From the NCBI GenBank assembly GCA_963580455.1, contig OY756971.1, positions 13,043,001 to 13,107,000 on the forward strand: a DNA stretch of 64,000 nt. The letters are read 5' to 3'. Origin of the DNA: Euonymus europaeus. Its lineage: Eukaryota; Streptophyta; Magnoliopsida; Celastrales; Celastraceae. Below, piece by piece: positions 1 to 11,091 of this stretch. The translations under genes and the position numbers were made by a program. The notes beneath the pieces were generated by a model. It was not told where the DNA came from. It saw only the letters and a program-made list of their open reading frames with translations, and did not search any database. Position 1 is the stretch's first letter, and every line of letters begins with the position of its first letter.

Positions 1-2283
1 TTGACTACTCAAATTTTATCGGCAAATAGATCATAGCAAACTATTTGCTGACGGATTTTTTATTCGATCGGTAATAAAAATAAAAAAGTTATTTTTGAAA
101 TTTCGTTGGTAATCCGTCGATATAATTTATAAAATAGTAAAAATTCGTTGGCAATCCGTCTGTATAAATAAAAAATTATATAAAATTTAAAAATATGTTG
201 TCATAAATAAATAATTATATAGAATTATAAATCCTTTGATATAAATAAATAAATAATTATATAAATAAATAGTTGGTAGGGATATTTTTATAATATCAAC
301 TATCATATTTGAAAAAATATAAATTTTTAATGGCCAAGTGGCCAACAACTGGATACATATTTGAAAAATATAAATTTATAATGGCCAACGGCTGGACTCC
401 ATCTCTATGCTACAGTCTACAAGCCATAAGGAATCCATAGAATACGTGGGTCCTCTCCTTTCCCGTTTCCTTTGAGTTAGAACTAGAAGTTGGTTTTTGT
501 CTTAAACTCGTCGTTGACTACCTCTACTCACTGATCTGATCGTTATTCTTCTCTTCTTTGGTTTGGTGGCTGCATCGGATCCTCAAAATGGAGCGTACGA
601 AGGTGGAGATGAAGAGAGAAGACAAGACGTCAAGTCTGGAACTGGAGGTGCGATTACCCTTTCAATCTTTCTCTTTGCCGTTCTCCACCTGTTGTGATTT
701 CCCTTTTTCTTCGTAGATCTCCAGCCGAGGCAAGATCTATGAGTTCTAGAAGAGACGAAGAGGGCGATGAAACTGGAACACTGGATCTGAAGAGCTGAAG
801 AGGGCGATACCGCAATCAATGGAAAATGGAAGAGGGCAAAGACGTCGAACGACCGAAGTCTGAACTCTTAAATTAGATTAAGAAAATTGTGAATTTTTTT
901 CTCACCGACTTTTATAGCACCAATCGGAGCGGATAGGTCAACGGTTCATGGTCGGATTGGCTCGACCGGCTGGTCAGATCTGATTTTTAAAACATTGATT
1001 TTGCATGCGGCACACACAAACGGGGAATGGGTATGCTAGGGTTTTAATTTTTTTGTTTTAATTTTACTTTAAACACTTAATAAATATTTTTTATCCTTAC
1101 ATGTGTTTGGCTAAGATTTTGCCACATGTATTTTTTTTTTAAAAATATGCGTTAATTTTCTGTTGGAAAATTATTTTCCCAAGTAAAAATATAACTTAAT
1201 GATATACTGGTCACATAGACAGCCCATTTTGAACAAAATTTGCTCAGATGATGATATTGGTATAAAAATAAAGTGATTAAATTTGATAATTAAAGTAAAA
1301 TACCAATAATTTGATTTGCTATACTAAGTCTCCTAATGGGACGCGAAAATTTTCCCTTGGCCTTTGGTCTATATTTGATTTAATATAGGGGTGCACATGG
1401 ATTGGATTAGATACAACATCTTATCCTATCCATATAAGTTTGGATTAAATTACTACAACCCTTAATTGACCTTGGTTTCATTCAGATTCGGGTTGGGTTT
1501 ATATGGGTTAGGGTCGGATTGGGCAAACTCTTTATTCGTCTTGCCTTTCTCACTCTTGCGTTGATGATCAATCATTAATCATGTATCAAATATCATAAAT
1601 CTGTATTAAATATCGTAAGTCTTAATTAGGATAAATTAAATTAAAAAAATTAAGTCTTAATCACTACATAGTTATTATGTACCAGTAAATTAACATATTT
1701 GTAACATATATATATATATATTTAAAACACACACATATATAACGATATAAATGATATTGGATTGGGTTAAAACGGGATCGGGTTAACATAAATATGTAAC
1801 ATATTCATTATATAAATGGGTCAGTTATCTCAACCTATAATTGAAGGGTTTTACTGGTGTTCAATCTGACCAAAAGACCTGATGCCGTACAGTCCATTTC
1901 AATGGATGACATGTGGACATTGACTTGTTTAATATCCATAAATAATTTTTCAAAATTTTATCATGAAAAGTATATGCAAAAATGAGTATGAGGATTTAGA
2001 CTATTATTAATCGAAAACGTAAGAGCAATAACAATTAAAAAAATTCTATTATTATTCGATGGATTACTGACGATTTATCGATGAAATTTAATTTTTTTAC
2101 TGACGGATTACAGGCGAAATTAATTTTTTTAGTTGACAAAAATAAATTTTTTCCCGACGAATTATTAATGAAAAAATTCATCGATAATTACCAACGAAAT
2201 TTTTCTCATCGCTATTTAGATTACCTATCGATAAAAATTAGTCAAAAAAAATTCTATAAATAATTCACGAATTTCTTATAATG
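1..2283. mobile_element. CACTA (En/Spm-type) transposon, left tip outside window
   Basis: Positions 1-265 look identical to 11179-11443, which begin 87 bp inside the left tip of the CACTA element at 11092-13255, so this copy should start about 87 bp before the window. The right tip at about 2262-2283 is, on the minus strand, CATTATAAGAAATTCGTG, a decayed form of CACTACAAGAAATT. Both ends carry the short subterminal motifs of CACTA elements (variants of CCGACGAAATT and CGTTGGTAAT), dense at 1-170 and 2050-2260. The middle (266-2040) has no recognisable transposase and is AT-rich. It includes a stretch near 1384 beginning TAGGGGTGCACATGG that resembles a hAT-like MITE tip, so later insertions are likely. 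Confidence 0.6.
266..2040. other. AT-rich interior of the first CACTA element, no gene recognised
   Basis: The only long frame, on the minus strand at 583-819, has no recognisable motif. A more GC-rich stretch at 540-830 could be an exon or 5' untranslated fragment captured by the element, but no protein family is recognisable. A short (TA)n run lies near 1708-1722. Confidence 0.4.
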
Positions 2284-2603
2284 AGATAAAAATGTCAAAT
2301 TATGAATTGAGTCAAAATAGATATTTATATATTTTTTTAATGATAAAAATTATAACATTTAATCTAATATTATAAAATTAAATTATTTTTATATAATTTT
2401 ATGGATGGACTGTTATGTAATTCAATCCATTATTGAACTATTCTATGCGGGTTAGGGTGGATTGAGACGGTTTGAATCGGATTCGCGGTTTGCACGGATA
2501 TATTATGGATTTTGTGTATCCTTAATTTGATAGGCCCTGCCATCTCCCGGTGTCCCGGCATCACCTCTGTTCGTCCCCGTTTCACACCAGTGGCGCAGTG
2601 GGC

Positions 2604-3409
2604 ATGGCAGATCCAGATTTGAGCATGAAGCTTCTCATAGACACCAAAGGCCGCAGGATCCTATTCGCTGAAGCCGGAAAGGACGTGGTTGATTTTCTCT
2701 TTAGCGTACTCTCCCTGCCTCTTGGTACCGGCACAAAAATTCTGTCGCCGAAAGGAATGGTGGGGAGCATTGGAAATTTGTACCAGAGCATAGAGGATCT
2801 GAAAGCCACATATGTGTTGCCCGGAAAAAGCAAAGACAGTCTTTTGAACCCAGCAATAGCAAACCCTTCTGCAAATACGCCTCTCTTGTTGACGAGTAAC
2901 CAATCGTCGGCACGGAAATCGTTTTATAGGTGTGCCACCGGCAATATTAGCACATGTCGTACATATGTGACTTCTGACCCAAAAGCCCGTTGTCCGAGTT
3001 GCAAGTCCGCCATGAATTCTGTGGCGACTTATGTTGATCCAGTGAATGAAGGATCATCGTCTGCTGATGGTGGGTTTGTGAAAGGAGTGGTGACTTACAT
3101 GATAATGGATGACCTTGTGGTGAAGCCCATGTCAACTATTTCTAGTATTACTATGTTGAATAAGTTCAATGTGAAGGAAGTCGGTGCTCTAGAGGAGAGA
3201 ACGATTAACTTGACAATTGATGAGGTAATTTGGTATTTTTCCCTTTATTTTGTTTAATTCGCTGATGATTCTTGTTGTGCCTTACGAATTTTTGTGCTGT
3301 TTGACAGGGTAAGAAGTTGCTGAGTGCTTCTCTGCAATCTAAGACGGTGCTAACAGATGTTTTCTTTGAAGAAAATATATTGGTAGAAGAGAAGATGACA
3401 GTAGACTGA
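2604..3409 (+). CDS. DUF674 family protein, two exons
   Basis: Exon 1 is 2604-3224 and exon 2 is 3308-3409; the 83-bp intron has GT...AG ends. The joined frame gives about 240 aa. The N-terminus (MKLLIDTKGRRILFAEAGKD) and the C-terminal GKKLLSASLQSKTVLTDVF are the hallmarks of plant DUF674 proteins, whose function is unknown. Between them are two cysteine pairs (about C110, C118, C130, C133; the last is a CPSC) that could bind a metal, as in the family. The start at 2604 is preferred over the in-frame ATG at 2550 because homology begins only after it. Many family members, as I recall, carry two such domains in about 450-550 aa, so this is a single-domain form. No stop or frameshift is seen, and it may be a live gene. 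Its downstream flank carries a LINE insertion. Confidence 0.8.
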
Positions 3410-4454
3410 TGGCTTTATAGTCTGTAAGCTTCACTTTGTCCAGGTTTGGGGATTTTGTTGAGAGGCAGGTAAATTGGCATTTTCTTTGGACGAGTAGTCT
3501 GTTTGTCTTTGTGGGTGCTGTTTTGGTATGCAAGAGGGTCATAAACTCTTGCTTTTTAGTGGTGAATTCTGTATTTTCCGGCTAAATAAAATAGCGTTCT
3601 TTGCACTTTCTTATGGTTGCTGCAAAATATTATGTGGGTATGACTTCCATTCAAAAATATTACGTAATTTATCACATTATTCTCATATGATTTCATATGA
3701 TTTCGTTGTTATAAATATGATTTAGTTTAATAGGTGTAAAAGACAATAGTCCTTAGTTGTCCATTTTGTCTTTTGGATCAATAGTCCTTGCGTGCTCCTT
3801 AACGGCTCCAGACAGATGTGTTTTCTGTAAACTTCACTTCAAATAGTCCTGGTTTTGGGATTTGTTCATGGCCAGGTAATTGGAATATCAGCTTTTCTTT
3901 GTGTTTGGTGGGTTTTGGTCTTCGAAGGAAGTGATATTCGAGCTGTCTTCTTGCTTTTGATGTTAGCTGGCGAACTTTTAACTCCTTTATGACAGCTATC
4001 ATTATAGCAAGTGACACATATGGCCAGTTGTTGCTGTGACATACTATGAAGAGTTTCGCTTTTGTTGGTTGAAGATTGGGCAACAAGAGAGGCAAATTTG
4101 TCATAGAGGTATCACCTTTGGACATCAACAAAATGTCTTTTGCTTTGGTTGGGTTGAATATATGAATCATTCAACATTAACAACAGGCAAAAAGAGAATT
4201 TGGTGTCATCACAAGTTTCAGGCACAAGCTAGTAGATGGCATGGCTTCTATGTCAATATAATTTATTTGGCATGAAGCATGACCAGTTGGTTCATATAGA
4301 GTTTGGCTCTTGACCCTTCATTTTTTTTTTGGTTTATAGAATCTCTACAACAACTCCTCTTGCGACTTGACTTCAAATGCTTCTCAAATCTTGAACTTGT
4401 TTCTTTATCTTTTTCAGCTGCAAGGTATATTGTGGAGAAGGTAATTATCATGAT
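3410..4454 (+). other. 3' flank of the DUF674 gene with a degenerate duplication
   Basis: Two stretches, about 3420-3490 and 3820-3910, share an imperfect block (CAGGTTTGGGGATTTTGTT in the first, CTGGTTTTGGGATTTGTTC in the second, both followed by a CAGGTAA..TTGG..TTTTCTTTG pattern). This suggests a tandem duplication of 3' untranslated or downstream sequence. A frame at 4036-4275 has no recognised family. At 4419-4441 a short piece lies between TTTTTCAG and GTAATT and could be a mini-exon, but nothing confirms it. Confidence 0.35.
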
Positions 4455-4472
4455 ACCTTACTAGTGTTCTTT

Positions 4473-7468
4473 TTTTTTTGAGAAACAGACAACTCAAATA
4501 TATTAAGAGACAGTATTACAATCATTCTCCAGGGCTTTACACAACCAAGGAGGGATAGAATTAAACCAAGAAACATCAGACGAAATGCCTAAAGCAAATC
4601 GAGCCAAACAGTGAGCAACATGATTCCCTGAACGTCGGACATGCGAGTAAGAAATGGAAGGGAACTCCATTGCTAGAGACTTGCAATCTTCAAGAATCAC
4701 CACCGCAGCACCTCCCTTCACTTTAGTAGACTTCAAAGCTGTTATAGTTATGAGAGAATCACTTTCCAAAATAATATTTGACAACCCCTGCTGTTGGGCC
4801 TATTGGAGACCCATTCGACATCCCATGGCTTCTATAATCTCAACTGAGCATATTCCTTTCACTGGTTTGGAAACTGAAAAAAGAAAACCTCCAACAGCAT
4901 TGCGGGCTATAATTCCAACTCCTGCGATTCCATCCTCAACCTTGATCGCCCCATCCACATTTATCTTGATAAAACCTATATCAGGAGGCTGCCAAATTGT
5001 TGGGCTATTTTGGCTGGTCATCCTAGCTGGAATCATAGAAGAAGACTTTTGAGCATTCAAGAATTCCTCTATGGCAGCTTCAGCCCTCAAAATAGATTGG
5101 AGAGGTGGGGTCCACTGATGATCAAAAAGCACTTTATTTCGTGCCAGCCAAATGTGCCAAGTTATCATACACCACAATTTGGAAAACAACAATAGGCTGT
5201 TGAGAGAAAATGTCATAACAGATATTCGAAAATTTTGCACCTGGAGTGGGAGAAATATATTGCAAAGAGCTGGTTGACCATGTAGCTTTGGCCATCCGGC
5301 AGTGGAAAATCGCATGCTCAATAGTTTCCATATCAGCACCACAAATTTTGCAAACTGGAGAGATACAAGCATGACGATGGAATAACTGCTCCGCCACTGG
5401 GACACTAGAATTACAAGCCTTCCATATAAAAAGTTTAATTTTTGGAGGTAAAGGCACCCTCCAAAAAGGTTTCCACCAAGATGACTGTCTACTACTAGAC
5501 TCTGCCCTCTCAAAATTATTAGTATGCAAATAGTTGAAGGCAATCTGATACCCAGACTTAACTGAATATGATCCATCGGCTGAGAAGTGCCAAATTAATC
5601 TATCTCTTGGCTCTCGAATAGAGAGAGGAATTTGAAGGATGGCCTCCACATCACCGGGCAGAAAATTCTCGATAATTAAATCCTCATTCCAGGAATTATC
5701 TTGGATGAGGGCTGAAACACGCAAATGAGAAGCCAATCTCTTAGGGGAGTAAATTTTAAAAGAGGGGACACGAGGCAGCCATCTGTCATGATATATAGAA
5801 GTTCGAGAGCCATCACCAATACACCATCTTGTCCCTCTAAGCAGAATTTCACGCCCATCTAGAAAACCCTTCCACATATATGAGTGGTAAGGAGCTGGCT
5901 TGGCATCCATAAAATCACAGTGAGGATGGTATTTTGCTTTAAGAATACGAGCCGAGAGAGACATTGGATTCTCAATAATTCGCCAACCTTGTTTGGCCAA
6001 TATAGCTAGATTAAAAGCCTCAAATAACTTGAAACCCAATCCTCCATTCCCGTGGGGCTGAACAAGATGTTTCCAGGATAGCCAGTGCATCTTCCTAGTA
6101 TCACAATTGCCTCCCCAAAAAAATCTGGCCAATATAGCTTGAAGTCTCACATAAAGAGATCGAGGGAGCTTAAAACAACTCATCGTGTAAACGGGGATAG
6201 CCTGACAAACTGATTTGATGAGTGTTTCTCTTCCAGCCTGAGATAAAAAAATTTCACTCCACCCATTAATTTTTTTCCAAACTCGGTCCTCTATGAATTG
6301 AAAAGTCCTCCTTTTATTTCGGCTACTAGAACATGGAATCCCCAAATATTTGTCATGACTCAGCACCACATCCACCCCCAAAACTGCAGCTATACGAGAC
6401 CTCACAAGATTAGGCACACGAGTGCTAAAGGAGATAGCCGATTTGGAAAAATTAATGGCTTGCCCAGAATATAAGGCATATGTTTTCAACACCTCACCAA
6501 ATTTATTTATCTCATCCATAGAAGCACGACCGAAGAGGAAACTATCATCTGCGAAATATAATTGAGACACTACCGGGCTGCGTGAACTAGCCCGATATCC
6601 ACTAATATCCCCACAGTCAACCTTATGGGAAATTAAGGAAGATAAAGCTTCAGAACATAGCAGAAATAAATATGGTGAGAGGGGATCACCTTGGCGAAGG
6701 CCACGAGATGGTTGAAATGAGGGAGACAGAGAGCCATTAACCAAGATCCTGTAAGAAACTGAGGAAAAACATTCGACAATCCGTTGTACCCAGAAAATAT
6801 TAAAACCCATACGAATCATGATGGAACGCAAAAATTGCCATTCCACCCTATCATACGCTTTGCTCATATCAAGCTTCAGCGCAAAGGATCCAGGCTGATT
6901 AAGGGGCTGCCGTGACATAGAATGAAGAGTCTCATACGCAATCACTACATTATCAGTAATTAATCTTCCCGGCACAAAAGCACTTTGAGCCTCCGAAATA
7001 ATCGCAGGTAGAATTAGCTTTAAACGGTTAGCCAAAGCTTTAGAAATAATTTTATATATAACATTACATAAAGCAATGGGTCGAAAATCAGATACCTTCC
7101 TCGGAGAAGTAGACTTTGGGATTAGCACAATGGTAGTGTCATTAAGAGTCGAAAGAGATCCTCCATGGTTCAGAAATTGCAAACAAATTTCAGTCACTTT
7201 AATGCCCACAATTCCCCAGAATTTTTGATAGAATAATGCCGGGAACCCATCGGGCCCAGGAGCTTTGGAAGCTCCCATTTGGAACACAGCCTCATAAACA
7301 TGATCTGCAGTAAATTCCGCAGTAAGAATTACATTCATCTCCTCTGTAACCCTGCCTTCAAGATTTCCGAAAGAAGGAATATCCTCCCATGAAGCTTCCG
7401 ACCGAAATAAAGAGGAGAAATAATTAAGGAACTCTTGCTGAATAAACAAAATCTCCTCACTCCACAAA
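4473..7468 (-). mobile_element. 5'-truncated L1-type LINE
   Basis: The insertion lies between two identical 18-bp copies of ACCTTACTAGTGTTCTTT (4455-4472 and 7469-7486), a target-site duplication. The end at low coordinates carries a short poly-T run (poly-A tail on the minus strand), typical of target-primed reverse transcription. Only the 3' part of the element is present: the ORF2 frame is open right up to the junction at 7468, with no ORF1 and no endonuclease domain. The 3' untranslated tail is only about 25 bases. Confidence 0.9.
4503..7468 (-). pseudogene. LINE ORF2 remnant: reverse transcriptase, zf-RVT, RNase H
   Basis: Reading from 7468 downward, the first 777 codons contain L1-clade reverse transcriptase blocks: KAPGPDGFPALFYQ near residue 69, then FRPIALCNVIYKI, AFVPGRLITDNVV, LDMSKAYDRVEW, GLRQGDPLSPYLF and the catalytic FADD near residue 305. 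A zf-RVT-like Cys/His segment follows. A frameshift near 5170-5200 moves the frame, which continues through WHIWLARNKVLFD into a plant RNase H-like domain (INVDGA, then GVGIIARN). A single in-frame TAG at 4800-4802, most simply a CAG changed to TAG, precedes the RNase H end (ILESDSL, NHVAHCLARFAL). It lacks the endonuclease and is broken, so it cannot move by itself. One frameshift and one stop in about 3 kb suggest a fairly young copy. Confidence 0.9.
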
Positions 7469-9650
7469 ACCTTACTAGTGTTCTTTGAGTGGATGTGGTG
7501 TTACTTTATTTGCACCGCTTGATTTATCTGGAAAAGTAAAGCACTGTGTTCCATTCAACCACGGCCAGCTTGAAAAAACAATTATGAAAGCATTGATTAC
7601 TTTAATGAATGCCCAACATATATTTCTTTTCGTCAACTGTAATGAGTGCAACTTATCTCCAAAAAAAGAGAGTAGGTATTGCAGGGAAAAGAAAAAGAAA
7701 ATAAAAGACAAGAAAAGCAAGGAAAAGAAGAAAAAGATCCAAAAGGATTCTAAAATGATATTTTGTTTGCTGTCGTAATCCCAACACCCTTCTTGAGATA
7801 ATGCACAATAATTCGGATTCCAGATCCTCCTACATTGTCAGCTCTGCTTACGAAAATCCATGACTATTTTTGCTTGATTGCTTCTTTCCCATCTCACAAA
7901 TGCATCCATCATTTGATCAATTGAAATGTCAATTGCAAGGAAAATTGTGGGGTATGAGTCAGTCAATTGGAGTAATTGACATGGGATATATGGTGACCCC
8001 AAAAACTTCGATACATCACAATTATTAGAATAAAAGAAAGAGAACTGTTTATACTGCACATTTAAATGTGGCCAAAAAGATGGGATAAACAGGATATAAA
8101 AAATTGGCCATCACTGAAATACATAGTTTGTTACCTACTTTGATGGAACACCTTTTTACTCAAATTTAGCTCATCATGGAGCATTAAGGAGCATGTTTTG
8201 GGAGGTTTTTGGCACCATTGAAGCACAATTGAGCCACTATCTCAGTATTTAGTGAAAATGGAGCATGTTTGAGAGGTTTTCGGGTGGTTGCAGTCATGAT
8301 AGACGTGACAATGGATTCAAGAATTCTCAACAAATAAATACTGACGAAGACGAGAAGAAACACACACACAACCAATCACACAAATTCAGCCCAACACCAT
8401 AAACCTACTCTCTTTCAATCTTTCTAGCTTTGATGAGTTCTAGCTTTTTGCTTACATTAAGCTTTTGTTCACATTCTTTTGTAATCGTTTCCTTCATCAA
8501 TGAAATGTTTAAAGTTAGACATTTGATTCTAATGCAATTTCTAGAGAAGAGTTTTCCAGTGGATCTAGGTTCCTTGAAGATTCATAGTGAGATTATATAA
8601 TTGTTTGATTATATGTGCACCTACATTACATATTTCAACACTTTGAGTTTGAATCCAAGTCTCTGATACACCTATAAACACCGTCTCGTGACCAAGGGGT
8701 AGGATTGACATTTTTGCAGACTGCAGCCAAATAGAGGCAAAAAAAAAAACACGAGAATTTCATTCAAATGGAAATTTTGAAGACCAGAAAAATAATTAGG
8801 AGGGGATACATAGTGTGGCTTGGGTCACTAGAGCATCGATCAGTGGAGGATCAACAAATTTAGCCATTAGGTGAACAATGGAAAATCTTGAAAGGAAAAA
8901 CCACGGACATAACAGTAGAAATTTACTATGTCGAAAAATAGATCCAAGAGAATAAATTGAAAGGGACAGCTAAACAACAATTTAACAAACCAAAAATGTA
9001 AATTGTCCCAATAATATAATAGGTCCATACCAAGGGGCGTACAAATGGTCTCGGTCCTATTCACCCTATTCTACCCTCTAAACTACACTTGATAACACAT
9101 GCACCGGCTGCATTAATTGCTAATATGAATTATCTCTTATTTTCAATTTCTGGGTTTCTCTTCTTTTTACATAATAGTTTTTTCTTGACTAGTGTTTTGT
9201 TCATAGAAATTGGGTGTACAGTATTTCATTCAATTTGAATTAGCTCAAGTAGGTGAAATAATTGGTCTACTCGCGACTGTCTCAGTGTTATTTTTGTGAC
9301 TCATGTTTAAAAATGGAGGTTTTGGAAAGTGTGCACTTTCTTTCTTTCATTCAAAGTTTTCCTGGGTTCCCTCTGTTGTTCTAAATTTCTCTAAGAGATT
9401 CAGCTGAGTACATTCACTAGTTCTGTCTTCATTATTTTTATGCCATACGTTTTGTGAAGCTTGATTTCTTCATCTATTTATGCCAATCATATGCCGCTAG
9501 ACAGGTATTATAAATGCAATAATTAAACACTTTTCATTTTTCTATCATATATATATAAGAATAAGATATAGTATGTTGTTATCAGTATATAATTTAACAA
9601 AATTTTAAATTTAATTTACAATTCTTCGATCTATATATAATTTTCCTAGG

Positions 9651-9728
9651 ATGGATCAAGTGGCCATGAGGCAACTCCGGAACCTCATCTTCGTTCTTCA
9701 AGCTCTAGCCATCATCCTTCCACTCAGT
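9651..9728 (+). CDS. possible first exon encoding a signal anchor
   Basis: An ATG at 9651 opens 26 codons that end at AGT followed by GTAAGT at 9729, a very good plant splice donor in phase 0. The predicted peptide has a charged start and then a hydrophobic run (LIFVLQALAIILPLS), as in a signal peptide or membrane anchor. I do not recognise the family and could not find a convincing second exon before the CACTA element at 11092. It may be the stump of a gene cut by insertions, or chance. Confidence 0.2.
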
Positions 9729-10038
9729 GTAAGTGGTCTTCTTAATTTTTATTTTATGAATATATAGCTAGTTTACAATTTGAGATCATCAGAATCTTAG
9801 TTAAAGAGCATTTTTTGAATGTTTTTTTCCTCCAAGTGTCGAAGTGCGTTTTTTTAGGAGTCCTTTTGTTGGTAAAAATTTCCTTATTTGCCATGTAATT
9901 GATACTGTATCTAGATATGCCTCATATTTCCTGCATTTGATTTTTTTCTTTCCCATATTCATCTAAGGACTGCTGTTTTTGTTTTTGTTGTTGTTATCGT
10001 CGTCGTTGACACGTTGTTGCAGTGGAGTATGATATTCG

Positions 10039-10143
10039 AATTAATGAGTTCATATTTATTAATGTTAATCCTCCATTGATATCATTCAATGTCAAGAGAG
10101 GAGAGCTCACCTAATTAATGAGTTCATATTTATTAATGTTAAT
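10039..10143. repeat. 31-bp direct repeat pair
   Basis: The 31-bp sequence at 10039-10069, beginning AATTAATGAGTTCATA, is repeated exactly at 10113-10143, with 43 bp between. It is a local duplication with no obvious inserted element between the copies. Confidence 0.6.
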
Positions 10144-11091
10144 AAAAGTGACGCGTCTTCATTGATACAGTTTTCATAGTTATTTATATAAAAAAAATGT
10201 ATGTGTGCATGTAAAAGTATGAGAGAAAGATAGAGAGAAAGTGTACGTGAGTTACACAAGAAAAAAGAAATAAAAACAGAGTGTTTTGTGTGAGAGAGTC
10301 TGGTGCGGGTAGAGGCACTAGTGAGTAGAGTTTGAGTTGAGTTTGTAGTCTCCTCCTCCTATAGTATTTTTAATACTGAGTTTCTTTCTCCTGTGCACTT
10401 AGCTTGTTAATGACCGAACCACGTATATCTTCGTGTCATCTATATACTTTGATTTTGTTGTTTGTGTCTAACCGACTCGATAACCTCAACATTGAGTTTC
10501 TGTCGCTAGTTTTCATGTCATTAAGTGGCAAAATACTTGTTATGTTTTCATTGCTAATTTCTTTTTTAATAATTTTAAAATTTCTATATTTTTTGATTTT
10601 TAATATAATTATCAATAATATGACGTAGTTAATATAATTATATTAAAATGCCCAAAAATATTTGTAATAAAAAGGATAAAGTGCATATGCGAACCCTCAA
10701 ATTTGATGAAAAAACAAATAATCTTCTCATGTATGTAAAAAGTCAAAAACCCTCTTATTACAATTAAAATTAAGGATAAAGAAATTATTGGTGTTATGAA
10801 CTTATGACAATATAAAAGAAAGAGAAAATCTCATCAAAATTATGTTATAAACAACAAAAAGTGATCCCAACACAAACAAAATCAATCATATTCAAGATAC
10901 TCAGATCTAAAATATTATGAACAACTGGACTAATAATCCATTGTATAGCTTAAAAATGGAGATAATCTAACAAAAATGATTACAAGTCAAAAACTAAAAT
11001 TAACTTTTCATTGTAATAAGGTTAATTGGGAAAGCGATGTAGCTAAGCCTATCATGCACCTCCCTTAGTTAGTCACGAGCACAATACTGAC

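Larger units (their letters stand above)
7487..11091. other. AT-rich intergenic DNA, no recognised gene
   Basis: No frame longer than about 100 codons shows recognisable motifs. An A/G-rich Lys/Glu-coding patch at 7690-7745 looks like simple sequence. Candidate exon 9651-9728 and the direct repeat at 10039-10143 are listed separately. Frames at 8184-8375 and 10404-10628 have hydrophobic, AT-driven composition and no family. Confidence 0.5.

Noticed and set aside
583..819. Minus-strand frame of 78 codons in the first CACTA interior
   Set aside because: Low-complexity Ser-rich translation, no motif, no splice or promoter support.
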